A DNA stretch of 64,000 nt from Acholeplasmataceae bacterium UBA5769 (GCA_002418725.1 DIER01000043.1:1-64000), one strand, 5' to 3'. Counted from the stretch's first letter, positions 27,692-35,846 are shown. The notes: generated by a model from the sequence alone, not told the origin. Translations and numbers: made by a program.

Positions 27692-29265
27692 GACACGATA
27701 TCCTTATAGTAACAACCGTGTGCAGAAAATTGTGGGTTTTCAGCAATCTTTAATGCTTGAAAAGCTGCTTGATAAAGTTGATGTTCATCGTGTGCATCAC
27801 TACCACCAATCGCGATACCAGCAAACACTTCAAGTTCAACAGAGAGTGAACCATATTGCATCGCAAGGTTTAAAAATGTCTTATTCGACTTGATACCATT
27901 TTGTAAAATATCAATCTTTCTAGGATCTGTAATGGTGACTGCAAATTCAATACCGGACATTCTAAAAATATCGCCACTTTCAGTCACAAATGACGTTCTC
28001 ATTTTCTTAATATATTCAGCCATCAGCATGTTTCCAACTTCACGACCATGGGTTTCATTAATCTTTGGCATGTTTTTTAATTTAAAAACAATCAATTGGA
28101 AATAGCGGTTATCTCTAAATAATTTATTCATCGAAACCATCAAATCATTTTGATCTTTTAATCGATCAAGTTCATCGATATTGCTAGCTAAATAATGTTT
28201 CGTTTTCATCGGGTTTAAGGTACCCATAATCACTGCTTGATGTGTATCTTCGAAAAGACGCTTTCCTTTTTCTTTAAACCAGAGATAACGTCCATTCACC
28301 ATGATACGATAAGAGGTAGCGTATTGTTTTTTGTTAATCGTTAAATCTCCTAATAAAGCCAAATACTTCTTTAAATCTTCTGGTTCAATCATACGTCTAA
28401 AATCGGTGAGATCAATGGTGTTCCCTGGTAAATTTAAAAACTCAACCAACTTATCTGATGCCCATATAATGCGCTCATCTAAATCGATGTAGAATAGTCC
28501 CTCTTCAGATATTTCTAGGGTTGCAATAAATTTATGGCGAATGCTTTCAAGTTCTAGATTCCTGTCTTGTAATTCCTTTTCGACAGCAAGCATATCAAAG
28601 TTGGATTTCTTTTCACCCACACAAATACGGCCCTTATATTTGCCTAAAGCATAGACCGGTTGCATCACCATATGGAGGATGACAGGATTTCCATCGACGT
28701 TCAAGAAGGTTAACTCTTCAACCTCAGAATCACCTTGTTTAGCTCTTTCCTTGTATCCAAGATAGTAACTTTCAAGCTGTCTATTGTTGACTTCTTGTGT
28801 GTTTAGTTTTTGAAAGCGAATGGTTTTATTTAAAACATTGAAAAGTTTCTTTCCGATAACTTCATCTTTATCCATTCCAATTTCTTTGAGTAGGCTTGAT
28901 GACATATCTTTGATGCGTTCTTTCCCATCAACAACATAATACGTGTTCCATCTCGAGTTCTTGATCGATTTAACAAATAGCTGGTAATGATTAGCTTTCA
29001 AAATGGCTGTCTTAAATGTTGAATAAAGGATTAATACAAAGAAAGCATAGACGAAGAAATTGTAACCAATATAGATTTCTTCATAAAGTGGATTGCCTAA
29101 AACGGTGGATGCATAAAGTACCAAAACCATGACAGCGATAGCAACGTTGAAAAAACCGATGACTAACCGGTTTTTTAAAACTTTTTCGGATTGGATACTC
29201 TGAATGATCACCATGAACAAAGTGAACACTGTGATAATCAGAGGATAAATCGGATGCTGTAACAT
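27688..29265 (-). CDS. Membrane PAS protein with degenerate GGDEF domain
   Basis: 525 residues: three hydrophobic segments (about 8-25, 34-54, 65-85), two PAS-like domains (about 100-215 and 245-350), then a GGDEF-fold domain (about 360-520; PKINETHGREVGNMLMAEY and FRMSGIEFAVTI). The GGDEF signature reads SGIEF (437-441), so cyclase activity is doubtful. GdpP phosphodiesterases also have membrane helices, PAS and degenerate GGDEF, but continue with DHH/DHHA1 domains, which are absent here. It follows cdaA in one operon, which suggests a sensor or regulator tied to c-di-AMP; that role is inference. Confidence 0.85.
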   Translation of the reverse strand: MLQHPIYPLIITVFTLFMVIIQSIQSEKVLKNRLVIGFFNVAIAVMVLVLYASTVLGNPLYEEIYIGYNFFVYAFFVLILYSTFKTAILKANHYQLFVKSIKNSRWNTYYVVDGKERIKDMSSSLLKEIGMDKDEVIGKKLFNVLNKTIRFQKLNTQEVNNRQLESYYLGYKERAKQGDSEVEELTFLNVDGNPVILHMVMQPVYALGKYKGRICVGEKKSNFDMLAVEKELQDRNLELESIRHKFIATLEISEEGLFYIDLDERIIWASDKLVEFLNLPGNTIDLTDFRRMIEPEDLKKYLALLGDLTINKKQYATSYRIMVNGRYLWFKEKGKRLFEDTHQAVIMGTLNPMKTKHYLASNIDELDRLKDQNDLMVSMNKLFRDNRYFQLIVFKLKNMPKINETHGREVGNMLMAEYIKKMRTSFVTESGDIFRMSGIEFAVTITDPRKIDILQNGIKSNKTFLNLAMQYGSLSVELEVFAGIAIGGSDAHDEHQLYQAAFQALKIAENPQFSAHGCYYKDIVS

Positions 29266-29269
29266 AAAA

Positions 29270-29452
29270 TCACCATGAGATGCTAAGGACGTATGTAATC
29301 ACTAAAACAAGCATTGTAATGATAAAGGAAACCACATAAATCATCCATTTATTTTTATAAAAGAACGCTGATGTTTTTTCAGCTAAATTGCGATTTGCAA
29401 AAGCTTTGAGTGGTTCAAAAAGAAGCGTTAGAATTTTCTTCAATGTTTTCAT
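29270..29452 (-). CDS. 60-residue single-helix membrane peptide
   Basis: 60 residues: an amphipathic, basic N-terminus (LKKILTLLFEPLKAFANRN) and one C-terminal transmembrane helix (about 36-57). It lies between cdaA (10 bases upstream) and the PAS/GGDEF-like gene (4 bases downstream), the slot usually held by cdaR/ybbR, whose product has one N-terminal helix plus external YbbR domains. It could be a reduced partner of CdaA or an unrelated small protein. Tight spacing on both sides and absence of a competing frame support it as a gene. Confidence 0.72.
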   Translation of the reverse strand: MKTLKKILTLLFEPLKAFANRNLAEKTSAFFYKNKWMIYVVSFIITMLVLVITYVLSISW

Positions 29453-29462
29453 AGAATCATCC

Positions 29463-30209
29463 TCACTTCATGAACATGTTGATGTACTCCATCAACTTGT
29501 CGCGATCATTAATTTTAAGCATGATACCCTCAACAGCAATCGAAACATTACCTGTTTCTTCGGAAACGATAATGGTTAAACTATCGGTTATTTCACTGAT
29601 ACCTAAACCAGCGCGATGTCTTGAACCTGTTGTTTTTTCAAAGTTAGTGTTGTCTGATAAAACAAAATAAGCACCAGCGCACAAAATCGTATCTCCGCGA
29701 ATAATCACAGCACCATCGTGCAGTGGTGTATTAGGGGTAAAGATATTGATGAGCACTTCTTTCGATACTTCACTGTTCATCATGATTGCTCGTTCTGCGT
29801 ATTGATCAAGTGTGTTATGTTTTTCAATGGTCATCAGCGCACCAATTTGCTCAGACGCAAGATACATCGCCGCATCTACAATCGCGTGCTTTGTACGTTC
29901 ACTTCCCATGACAACATTTTCATTTCTTGAATCAGCTTTCCAAGCGAACTCAAGCGAACGCCGGATATCTGGAGCCATGATGACAATCATCAAAATAGGT
30001 AACCATTCCGCTAAGTAGGCAAGGACCTTTGCACTGATTAACAAATCGAAAAAATTGGCAACCAAAGCCAGGATATAAATCAATAAGAAAGACGATGCAA
30101 TCGATAGCATGCGTTTGTTAGATACTAAAAATTTAACGAGGAAAACGACGAGAACCCATACAAAATAAGCGTCGACGATCACTTTCCAAATCGGAACCCC
30201 GAACAACAT
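29463..30209 (-). CDS. cdaA: Diadenylate cyclase CdaA
   Basis: 248 residues. Three N-terminal membrane helices (about 12-30, 36-56, 62-80) and a DAC domain with catalytic DGA (165-167) and GSRHRAGLG (195-203). Makes c-di-AMP from two ATP at the membrane. The ATG follows AAGGAAGTGATGTT. An extended -10 promoter lies upstream. The usual Firmicute order cdaA-cdaR-glmM is replaced by a 60-residue peptide and a PAS/degenerate-GGDEF protein. Confidence 0.96.
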   Translation of the reverse strand: MLFGVPIWKVIVDAYFVWVLVVFLVKFLVSNKRMLSIASSFLLIYILALVANFFDLLISAKVLAYLAEWLPILMIVIMAPDIRRSLEFAWKADSRNENVVMGSERTKHAIVDAAMYLASEQIGALMTIEKHNTLDQYAERAIMMNSEVSKEVLINIFTPNTPLHDGAVIIRGDTILCAGAYFVLSDNTNFEKTTGSRHRAGLGISEITDSLTIIVSEETGNVSIAVEGIMLKINDRDKLMEYINMFMK

Positions 30210-30235
30210 AACATCACTTCCTTTTTACTATATTC

Positions 30236-30241
30236 ATTATA
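30236..30241 (-). promoter_or_regulatory. -10 element of cdaA promoter
   Basis: Minus-strand TATAAT preceded by TGT (extended -10, TGNTATAAT), 26 bases before the cdaA start. No convincing -35 is visible. Confidence 0.6.
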
Positions 30242-30283
30242 ACATAATCATCGCGTGTATACGGGTGAAATTATCGAAGTCAA

Positions 30284-30312
30284 TTGCACATCTTTATAAA
30301 ACCTACTATAAT
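30284..30312 (+). promoter_or_regulatory. sigmaA-type promoter of hflX leader
   Basis: TTGCAC (30284-30289), 17-base spacer, TATAAT (30307-30312). Transcription would start near 30319, giving a leader of about 215 bases before the hflX ATG. Confidence 0.8.
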
Positions 30313-30351
30313 GGTTATGGTGATGTTTCACCGACTTGAGGAGGTATCGAC

Positions 30352-30387
30352 ATGTCAACTACATTATCTTATAGCGGAAACCGCTAA
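30352..30387 (+). CDS. Leader peptide ORF upstream of hflX
   Basis: An 11-codon ORF encoding MSTTLSYSGNR, preceded by a textbook GAGGAGG site with seven-base spacing and placed about 33 bases after the predicted transcription start. Its last codons form one arm of a TAGCGG/CCGCTA hairpin (30372-30386). A ribosome paused on it would alter folding of the rest of the leader. In Listeria, hflXr is induced by ribosome-targeting antibiotics through leader attenuation, which is the closest known precedent; function here is inference. Confidence 0.65.
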   Translation: MSTTLSYSGNR

Positions 30388-30527
30388 ATCGCCTTAGGTC
30401 ATGGACGACACGTTTTTATCCATCTAAAAGACGTCTATTTTCCTTGATCCTAGGCTTTCTTCGTTGTGAGTTATTCACAACTGTACGTTTAGATTTGCAT
30501 CACGTATGCAACTTAACAAAAAGAAAG
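30372..30527 (+). promoter_or_regulatory. Structured hflX leader with possible SD sequestration
   Basis: Four hairpins are visible in order: TAGCGG/CCGCTA (30372-30386); a long stem from 30391-30455 with arms GCCTTAGG/CCTAGGC, then GGACG/CGTCT and TTTT/AAAA; GTTGTGA/TCACAAC (30463-30481); TTGCAT/ATGCAA (30495-30511). CTTTCTT at 30455-30461 complements AAGAAAG (30521-30527) in the hflX ribosome site, giving a possible off state. No hairpin is followed by a long T run, so translational rather than transcriptional control is more likely. Confidence 0.5.
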
Positions 30528-30535
30528 AGGTATAT

Positions 30536-31789
30536 ATGGATCAAGCATTACTCATAGGCTTAGCCTACAAAACATCGTACGAAGAAACGATGGACTCACT
30601 CATTGAGCTCGAGCATTTAGCGCTCGCACTCAATATTAAAACAAAGGATAAAGTTATCCAAAACGCAAAAGAAATTACCCCTAGAACATACATTGGTAGC
30701 GGTAAAGTTGCTGAAGTTAAAACCATGATTTCAGTCTTAGATATCAATCTCGTTATTTTTGATGATACGTTATCTCCTGCCCAACTTAAAAACTTGGAAA
30801 AAGATTTAGATGTTCAAGTCATCGATCGCAGTTTCTTAATTCTATCCATCTTCGCTGAAAGAGCACAATCAAAGGAAGCTGTCTTAGAAGTTTCACTAGC
30901 TCAAAAAATGTACTTACTCCCAAGACTAGTTGGTATGAGTAACTCCTTGTCCCGACAGGGTGGTGGTTCCTATAATGCCAAGGGTCCTGGTGAAACCAAA
31001 CTAGAACTTGATCGAAGAAGATTATCGAATGAAATCACCTTTATCAAAAGAGAACTTGAAAAGATTAAAGAAGAGAAAAACATTTCTAGAAAACAAAGAC
31101 AAAAGAATCGTATCCCCGTGGTTGCCTTAGTAGGTTATACGAACGCTGGTAAATCATCGATCATGAATTCTTTATCCTCAAGACTCAATCATGATTCTGA
31201 TCCTGTACTTGAAAAAGATATGCTTTTCGCTACCCTAGATACGAAGGCTAAACGTTTACAAAAAGACAATCATCCGCCTTTTATCTTAATTGATACGGTA
31301 GGTTTTGTATCCAAACTTCCCCATGAACTTATTCGAAGTTTTGAATCCACATTAAGCGATGTCATACAAGCTGATTTATTACTTCATATCGTGGATGGTG
31401 CTTACTTCAATCATCGACAAATTGACACCACAAGAGACGTTCTAAAATCCATTGGTGCAGACCATATCGAACGCTTACTTGTATTAACTAAAAAAGAGAT
31501 TGCTTTGACTACACCACCCATTCATGAAGACTACATCTTTGTCTCCAATAGAACAGGTGAAAACATTGATGAGGTTATCAACGCAATTTATGGACACATT
31601 TATAAAACCAGTTTAATTTATCTGCTTAAGATTCCGTTTCATCAGGGGCATATCTACAATCAACTCAAAGAAAACAATACCATTCTTGAAACGAGATATG
31701 AAGAAGATGGAACCTACGTTAAAACCATCTTGACACCTGATCAAGCCATTCTATATGGATCCTACATCATAAGTAAAAGCGCTTCATAA
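30536..31789 (+). CDS. hflX: GTPase HflX (ribosome-splitting factor)
   Basis: 417 residues. N-terminal HflX domain, the glycine-rich linker motif RQGGGSYNAKGPGETKLE, G1 GYTNAGKSS, G2 LFATLDTKA, G3 DTVGF and a G4-like LTKKE. HflX splits stalled or antibiotic-bound ribosomes. The ATG at 30536 fits AGAAAGAGG; an upstream in-frame ATG lacks a site. One of only two genes on the left arm facing the replication fork. Its stop lies inside the terminator shared with the convergent hydrolase gene. Confidence 0.95.
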   Translation: MDQALLIGLAYKTSYEETMDSLIELEHLALALNIKTKDKVIQNAKEITPRTYIGSGKVAEVKTMISVLDINLVIFDDTLSPAQLKNLEKDLDVQVIDRSFLILSIFAERAQSKEAVLEVSLAQKMYLLPRLVGMSNSLSRQGGGSYNAKGPGETKLELDRRRLSNEITFIKRELEKIKEEKNISRKQRQKNRIPVVALVGYTNAGKSSIMNSLSSRLNHDSDPVLEKDMLFATLDTKAKRLQKDNHPPFILIDTVGFVSKLPHELIRSFESTLSDVIQADLLLHIVDGAYFNHRQIDTTRDVLKSIGADHIERLLVLTKKEIALTTPPIHEDYIFVSNRTGENIDEVINAIYGHIYKTSLIYLLKIPFHQGHIYNQLKENNTILETRYEEDGTYVKTILTPDQAILYGSYIISKSAS

Positions 31790-31798
31790 AGCGCTTTT
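31775..31798. terminator. Bidirectional terminator shared by hflX and hydrolase gene
   Basis: Perfect ten-pair stem AAAAGCGCTT/AAGCGCTTTT with loop CATA and T runs on both strands. Both convergent genes end inside it; their coding regions overlap by six bases. Confidence 0.88.
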
Positions 31799-32650
31799 TT
31801 GTTCGTTTATTTTAAGGAATTCAAGAATTGAAGAAACCATGGGTTGCGGATTGATGATGAGTTCGAAACGATCTGTTTCAATAAAACGCAACGTTGGGTT
31901 AGTCATTAAATCAACCAAGATTTCAATGAGGTTCGTTCCTCCAAGAGGATCTTCATCATAACCATAAAAGACAAGAGAGCGGTAGTTTAAATATTTGAAA
32001 TCACTCTTTTCAAAAGCGTAGTTAGTGAGTAAATCTTTGATAATCTCCATCTGCTGTCTTTCATCATTTTCGCTGTATTTACTTACTAAAAGTTCAAATA
32101 AGTCAACTGCATTTTCATCATCAATCACCTGCTTGATTTGATCAAGCAATGCTTTTTTGATGGTGCTTAGTGGCATGATTTTTCTAAGTTCTTTGAGTTC
32201 ACCAATGGTATGTAGAACACCACTGATAACCTCTTCAGAAATATCGTTATGGACTTTAGGTTTCGTGAGCGTATTATATAAAATGAGTCCTTCTGTTTGA
32301 CTTGCGTGATCTCGTGCAAAGACTTGTGCAAGACCTCCGCCGTGACTCATCCCTAAAAGTATGGCTTTCTTGAACTCAAGCAGTTTGATCAAATAGGCAA
32401 TGCTATCTGAGATTCTTTCCATACTCACTTTCATGGATATATCTTCGATGGTTAATACTTGCATATGTTTAGCTAATTCTTCTTGAAGTCTAAAATAGGC
32501 TTCAGCAGAAAACATACTACTTCCTACAAACATGATGATCAGTTTTTTACCCGTACCTAAAAGACGGTAATTGATGACATCACCGCGATAGTGGAATGCT
32601 TTTTTGGGGTTTTTTTTAATAAACGATTGATACTGATCGAAAATGTTCAT
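31784..32650 (-). CDS. Alpha/beta hydrolase
   Basis: 288 residues with an alpha/beta hydrolase fold: nucleophile elbow GMSHGG (about 98-103) and downstream acidic and His regions. The oxyanion-side strand reads LIIMFVGSSMF. Substrate unknown. It begins directly after the NUDIX gene stops (no gap), so the two form a pair. It is the first gene of the accessory stretch and is convergent with hflX. Confidence 0.82.
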   Translation of the reverse strand: MNIFDQYQSFIKKNPKKAFHYRGDVINYRLLGTGKKLIIMFVGSSMFSAEAYFRLQEELAKHMQVLTIEDISMKVSMERISDSIAYLIKLLEFKKAILLGMSHGGGLAQVFARDHASQTEGLILYNTLTKPKVHNDISEEVISGVLHTIGELKELRKIMPLSTIKKALLDQIKQVIDDENAVDLFELLVSKYSENDERQQMEIIKDLLTNYAFEKSDFKYLNYRSLVFYGYDEDPLGGTNLIEILVDLMTNPTLRFIETDRFELIINPQPMVSSILEFLKINEQKSAL

Positions 32651-33175
32651 CTATTTTAGTACACCTTCTTCTTTCAACATTTTAAGTACCTTGAGTTCTC
32701 TTTCTACCCATGGTGCTTCAACATTGAATTTTTCGAATGCTATGTCATTTTTAAGTATGGCTTCATCGATAGATACCCAAACAAGCTGATAACCATACTC
32801 CATTTCATAAGTATCTAGTTTGGTTTCACCTTTTCTGGTATCATCCATTTCCGCTAGATAATAGTATGAATTCATTTCAAAGATTAAGTCTTTTTCAAAA
32901 AGAGAACGCCTAATATCCGTGACAAGTCCATATGGTGATATGGAAGATGATTGTATCATCAATCCTGTTTCTTCTAAAACTTCGCGTATGAGGCATGTCA
33001 TATGGTTTTCACCATCTTCCATACCGCCACCTGGAAATTTCAGTTCTTGAAACTTGGTGCTTTGAATCATGGCTAATTTGTCGTTATGAATGATAATCGC
33101 ACGACATGCTGTTCTTGTCTTTTTTTCTTTGCAATCTTGGTAGTTCTTAAGATCATTATAGTCTATTTGTCTCAT
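32651..33175 (-). CDS. NUDIX hydrolase
   Basis: 174 residues with a Nudix box GGGMEDGENHMTCLIREVLEETG in outline (about residues 49-71: Gx5Ex7REVxEETG pattern kept). Hydrolyses a nucleoside diphosphate linked to some other group; substrate unknown. The N-terminus CRAIIIHNDKLAMI is the first strand of the fold. AGGAG lies upstream of the ATG. Paired with the alpha/beta hydrolase downstream. Confidence 0.88.
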   Translation of the reverse strand: MRQIDYNDLKNYQDCKEKKTRTACRAIIIHNDKLAMIQSTKFQELKFPGGGMEDGENHMTCLIREVLEETGLMIQSSSISPYGLVTDIRRSLFEKDLIFEMNSYYYLAEMDDTRKGETKLDTYEMEYGYQLVWVSIDEAILKNDIAFEKFNVEAPWVERELKVLKMLKEEGVLK

Positions 33176-33637
33176 GTATTTCTTCTCCTAAGCATAACTA
33201 TTTTAACCCACTTCACAAAAATTTGAAACATTAATAATAAAAACTGTAAATAGTGGTCATCATAAAAGTACACAGATACCGTGCATACTTGTATCCATAG
33301 TATGTGTTTTCATTGATCATCATGTGCCGCTTAGACGCTGATTTAACTTCTCTCCGGTTATAATCTTTTCATTTGATACTAATAAATATCTATTACAACG
33401 TATATCATGCGATGATTCAATGCCATCAATAAAGACGCGTTTGATGGCACATTCAATCGACTAAAAGAATCGTTAATTTGGTTGAACTCATTTTCGTTTT
33501 CAGATAAACTTTTGAAGAATGAATTGTCCTCTTTATTCAAGCAAAAAGGCCTGACTACTTTTTCAGGCCAATTCTATCGTTACGTTTTGAGTGAACCATT
33601 ACATTCAATTAAGTACTTCTACACTCTTTTTACAGCA
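33176..33637. other. Long AT-rich spacer with possible decayed coding fragments
   Basis: No full gene. On the minus strand about 33305-33455 reads openly for some 45 codons (FIDGIESSHDIRCNRYLL and on) from stop to stop, followed in another frame by MMINENTYYGYKYARYL. On the plus strand 33414-33664 is open but has no ATG. None is recognisable; this looks like gene debris. The terminator at 33548-33569 is included. Confidence 0.45.
33548..33569 (-). terminator. Intrinsic terminator downstream of CPBP-like gene
   Basis: Minus-strand stem GGCCTGA/TCAGGCC with an eight-base loop followed by five T residues. It is about 70 bases past the membrane-protein stop. Confidence 0.8.
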
Positions 33638-34336
33638 TCACACAAACTGCATCATCATGAATGATAAATTCATCATTATATGAATGATGATAAAGTATGG
33701 CATAAATCCAGGATTTCTATCAAGCATGATACCTATAAAAAGAGAAAAACCTAAGAACATAAAACCTCTATAAAGTACATAACTTAAATCAAAATATAAA
33801 GGCATCACAATGTGCTGTAATGATAACATTATTATTGGAATACCTAGATAAAAAATGGGTTTATTTGTATGATTTTTTAAGATGGGTTTTAGCACTAAAA
33901 AATAAAAAGGTATTTCAGTAAGCCCTTGTATGATTGGAAACAATGAAAGATTAAATATCGTTATTAATAAACCTTGATCAAAGAGTAATAGTTTTGCTCC
34001 AATTTCTATATCCCTATAAATAACAAAGGATAATAATAAATTGGGTCCCATTGCAGATAGAAATAAAAGAGGTAACCATTTGAGAAAAGAAACAGTATGT
34101 TTCATGTCAAATTTAAATATACCCCTATAACCGTTTTGATCGCTATATTTGATCATTAAATAGAGTAAGACAATGTTCGTGAATGTGACATAAAACGTCC
34201 AATACGTTATACTTTGACTAAATCCATCGCTCTTGTTACTTAATACTAAATATGCCAAGAATTGAAACATCAATAATAAGATAACTCTAGAAAAAATAGT
34301 TAACCATAATACTTTTTTATTGTACTTTAATAGCAT
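33638..34336 (-). CDS. Membrane protein, possibly degenerate CPBP family
   Basis: About 232 residues with six to seven hydrophobic segments. Conserved-looking spots TEIPFYF (about 149), SLQH (about 175) and IHIMMN (about 218) match the order of the three CPBP-protease motifs (EExxxR, FxxxH, HxxxN/D), but the first Glu pair and Arg are not intact, so proteolytic activity is doubtful. The start at 34336 fits GAGGA upstream and a -10 TATAAT 29 bases before it; the longer open frame would begin upstream of that promoter. Low G+C relative to neighbours suggests transfer. Confidence 0.72.
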   Translation of the reverse strand: MLLKYNKKVLWLTIFSRVILLLMFQFLAYLVLSNKSDGFSQSITYWTFYVTFTNIVLLYLMIKYSDQNGYRGIFKFDMKHTVSFLKWLPLLFLSAMGPNLLLSFVIYRDIEIGAKLLLFDQGLLITIFNLSLFPIIQGLTEIPFYFLVLKPILKNHTNKPIFYLGIPIIMLSLQHIVMPLYFDLSYVLYRGFMFLGFSLFIGIMLDRNPGFMPYFIIIHIMMNLSFMMMQFV

Positions 34337-34364
34337 GTTATTAGTCCTCATTTTCGTTATTAAT

Positions 34365-34370
34365 ATTATA
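34365..34370 (-). promoter_or_regulatory. -10 element of CPBP-like gene
   Basis: Minus-strand TATAAT, about 29 bases upstream of the chosen ATG; the -35 is weak. Confidence 0.5.
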
Positions 34371-34461
34371 GCATTCATTACCATTGGCGAAACTTTTAAA
34401 AAGTTAAAATACGACATCGTTAGAACGTAGGTTATCTTTAGATATTATGGTGAGAAAAAAA

Positions 34462-34477
34462 GCCTCAATAAAGGCTA
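34462..34477 (-). terminator. Intrinsic terminator downstream of GNAT-like membrane gene
   Basis: Minus-strand stem AGCCT/AGGCT, six-base loop, then seven T residues. It lies about 200 bases past the gene at 34677; the rest of the spacer 34478-34676 shows only short broken reading frames. Confidence 0.72.
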
Positions 34478-34676
34478 TTTTAGACTTAACCATACCCTTT
34501 CTGTTTTGGAAAAAGACAAATCTCCCTTTCTTAATAAAAAAGATTTGATACATATTCAAGATATTGTGGACTAATACAATTTCAGTACCTCCAACAAAAT
34601 GACTTATCAGAAGGGAAATTTTAAAAAACGACTGCTATATTTATACTATAAAGTCAAACCAATTCCAGTCTACCTA

Positions 34677-35465
34677 CTAGAAAAACATATTATTGTAGTC
34701 AAGCTTCACTCTAAAACCACTTGCCTTTAAATCATACTTCATTTTTTCTTTTGCTGTTTTTTTCAACAATATGAAACTTGGAATGCTGATCATAGCAATA
34801 AGTATATCTAGACTGACTAAAAATATCCCTAAACTAGTTAATGGCTCACTTGAGTAAATCGTTTCTAAAACATAAGTTAAGCCTGCAAAAATAAACAAAC
34901 CACTAAATAGACTAATCATCATCAAAGAAAAGTGTAGTTTTTGAATTACATTCATTTTTCTATAGTAGTAAGAGCCAATGCTTTCATGGTTTTTTCTTTT
35001 TATGAAACGCATGTAATCTTCAATCTTAACCATTTCTTCATCATAAAAATACACAAAAAAAGTATCCCCATATCTTAAACTTGATTGCTGAAAACCTAAT
35101 TGAATCAATAAATCACAATCAGGTTCATGTAAGATACAAGTCGACGAATTATTTCCACGATTCATAAACTCGAGTATGGCTTGTTTAGCATACGTGTCAT
35201 CTTTATAGTTTTCGTAAAAATAGTAATGTTTAATTATCGAACTCTTAAGTAATATATCGTTTCCATAAATCAGATAACCTATAACTACATTATCTTTAAT
35301 AACTAAAATATATCTGTCTCTATACCCGTCAAATGAATATTCTCTAGAATCTATCGCTTCTGTCTTATTTTCAAAATTCGAACAGCTAATTTCTTCATTA
35401 ATTATAGACCTAAAATCAAAATCACTTTTATTATCAGCATCATAGTTCACAAATTTAGTAGTCAT
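34677..35465 (-). CDS. GNAT-like N-terminal domain with two membrane helices (unrecognised)
   Basis: 262 residues. Residues about 1-140 show a GNAT-like pattern: VIKDNVVIGYLIYG (strand pair) and LLIQLGFQQSS near the end, as in the LGF segment of acetyltransferases, but no clear acetyl-CoA pyrophosphate loop. Then two hydrophobic helices (about 178-200 and 210-232) and a basic tail. AAGGGG precedes the ATG and a TTGAGT-18-TATAAT promoter lies upstream, so it is probably expressed alone. Function unknown; the GNAT reading is tentative. Confidence 0.72.
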   Translation of the reverse strand: MTTKFVNYDADNKSDFDFRSIINEEISCSNFENKTEAIDSREYSFDGYRDRYILVIKDNVVIGYLIYGNDILLKSSIIKHYYFYENYKDDTYAKQAILEFMNRGNNSSTCILHEPDCDLLIQLGFQQSSLRYGDTFFVYFYDEEMVKIEDYMRFIKRKNHESIGSYYYRKMNVIQKLHFSLMMISLFSGLFIFAGLTYVLETIYSSEPLTSLGIFLVSLDILIAMISIPSFILLKKTAKEKMKYDLKASGFRVKLDYNNMFF

Positions 35466-35515
35466 GCTAAATCCCCTTTGTTTTGTAAAAACGCAATTGA
35501 ATGATCTGTATTATT

Positions 35516-35545
35516 ATTATATCACTTGATCAATTAAATACTCAA
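35516..35545 (-). promoter_or_regulatory. Promoter of GNAT-like membrane gene
   Basis: Minus-strand TTGAGT (35540-35545), 18-base spacer, TATAAT (35516-35521). Confidence 0.65.
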
Positions 35546-35649
35546 AGATGATTAATCCAGCAAAACAAGATAATCGTCTAAAATGATTAGCATTCCCGCC
35601 TAAATCTTTGAATTTATTATCAATTCTATCTAATATTTAGTACAAAAAA

Positions 35650-35671
35650 GGCCTGATTATAATATCAAGCC
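35650..35671 (-). terminator. Intrinsic terminator downstream of 117-aa membrane gene
   Basis: Minus-strand stem GGCTTGAT/ATCAGGCC with two G-U-type or wobble positions and a six-base loop, followed by six T residues. It lies about 175 bases past the gene at 35847; spacer 35546-35846 holds no gene but has the GGCACCC repeat noted separately. Confidence 0.7.
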
Positions 35672-35712
35672 CATTCTAGTCATATGTGTGATGCTACCTA
35701 CTTTAATACAAA

Positions 35713-35743
35713 TTGGCACCCTATCAAATTTTTTAGCACCCTT
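35713..35743. repeat. Short GGCACCC-type direct repeat
   Basis: TTGGCACCC and TTAGCACCC occur 20 bases apart in an A+T-rich stretch. A single related copy (TTTGGCACCCTTGATTT) is at 25395-25411. Repeated blocks of this spacing occur at ends of IS21-family elements, so this may be IS debris; no transposase is present. Confidence 0.35.
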
Positions 35744-35846
35744 ATAAAAACGGATTAACAAGAGGATTTGTCAAATAAAACTGTTGCAAATACTTTATAT
35801 AGTCCAATAATTGTTGTTCCCAAATACAACTCAATTGAAGTTTATT

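Noticed and set aside
30411..30415. T run in the hflX leader as a possible transcription terminator
   Set aside because: No stable hairpin lies directly before it; it is inside the loop of a larger stem instead.
33482..33664. Plus-strand open frame of 60 codons with TTG start
   Set aside because: No ribosome site, no ATG, open back to a TGA at about 33411 without a start, and it runs over the minus-strand terminator at 33548-33569 and the end of the membrane gene. More likely debris.
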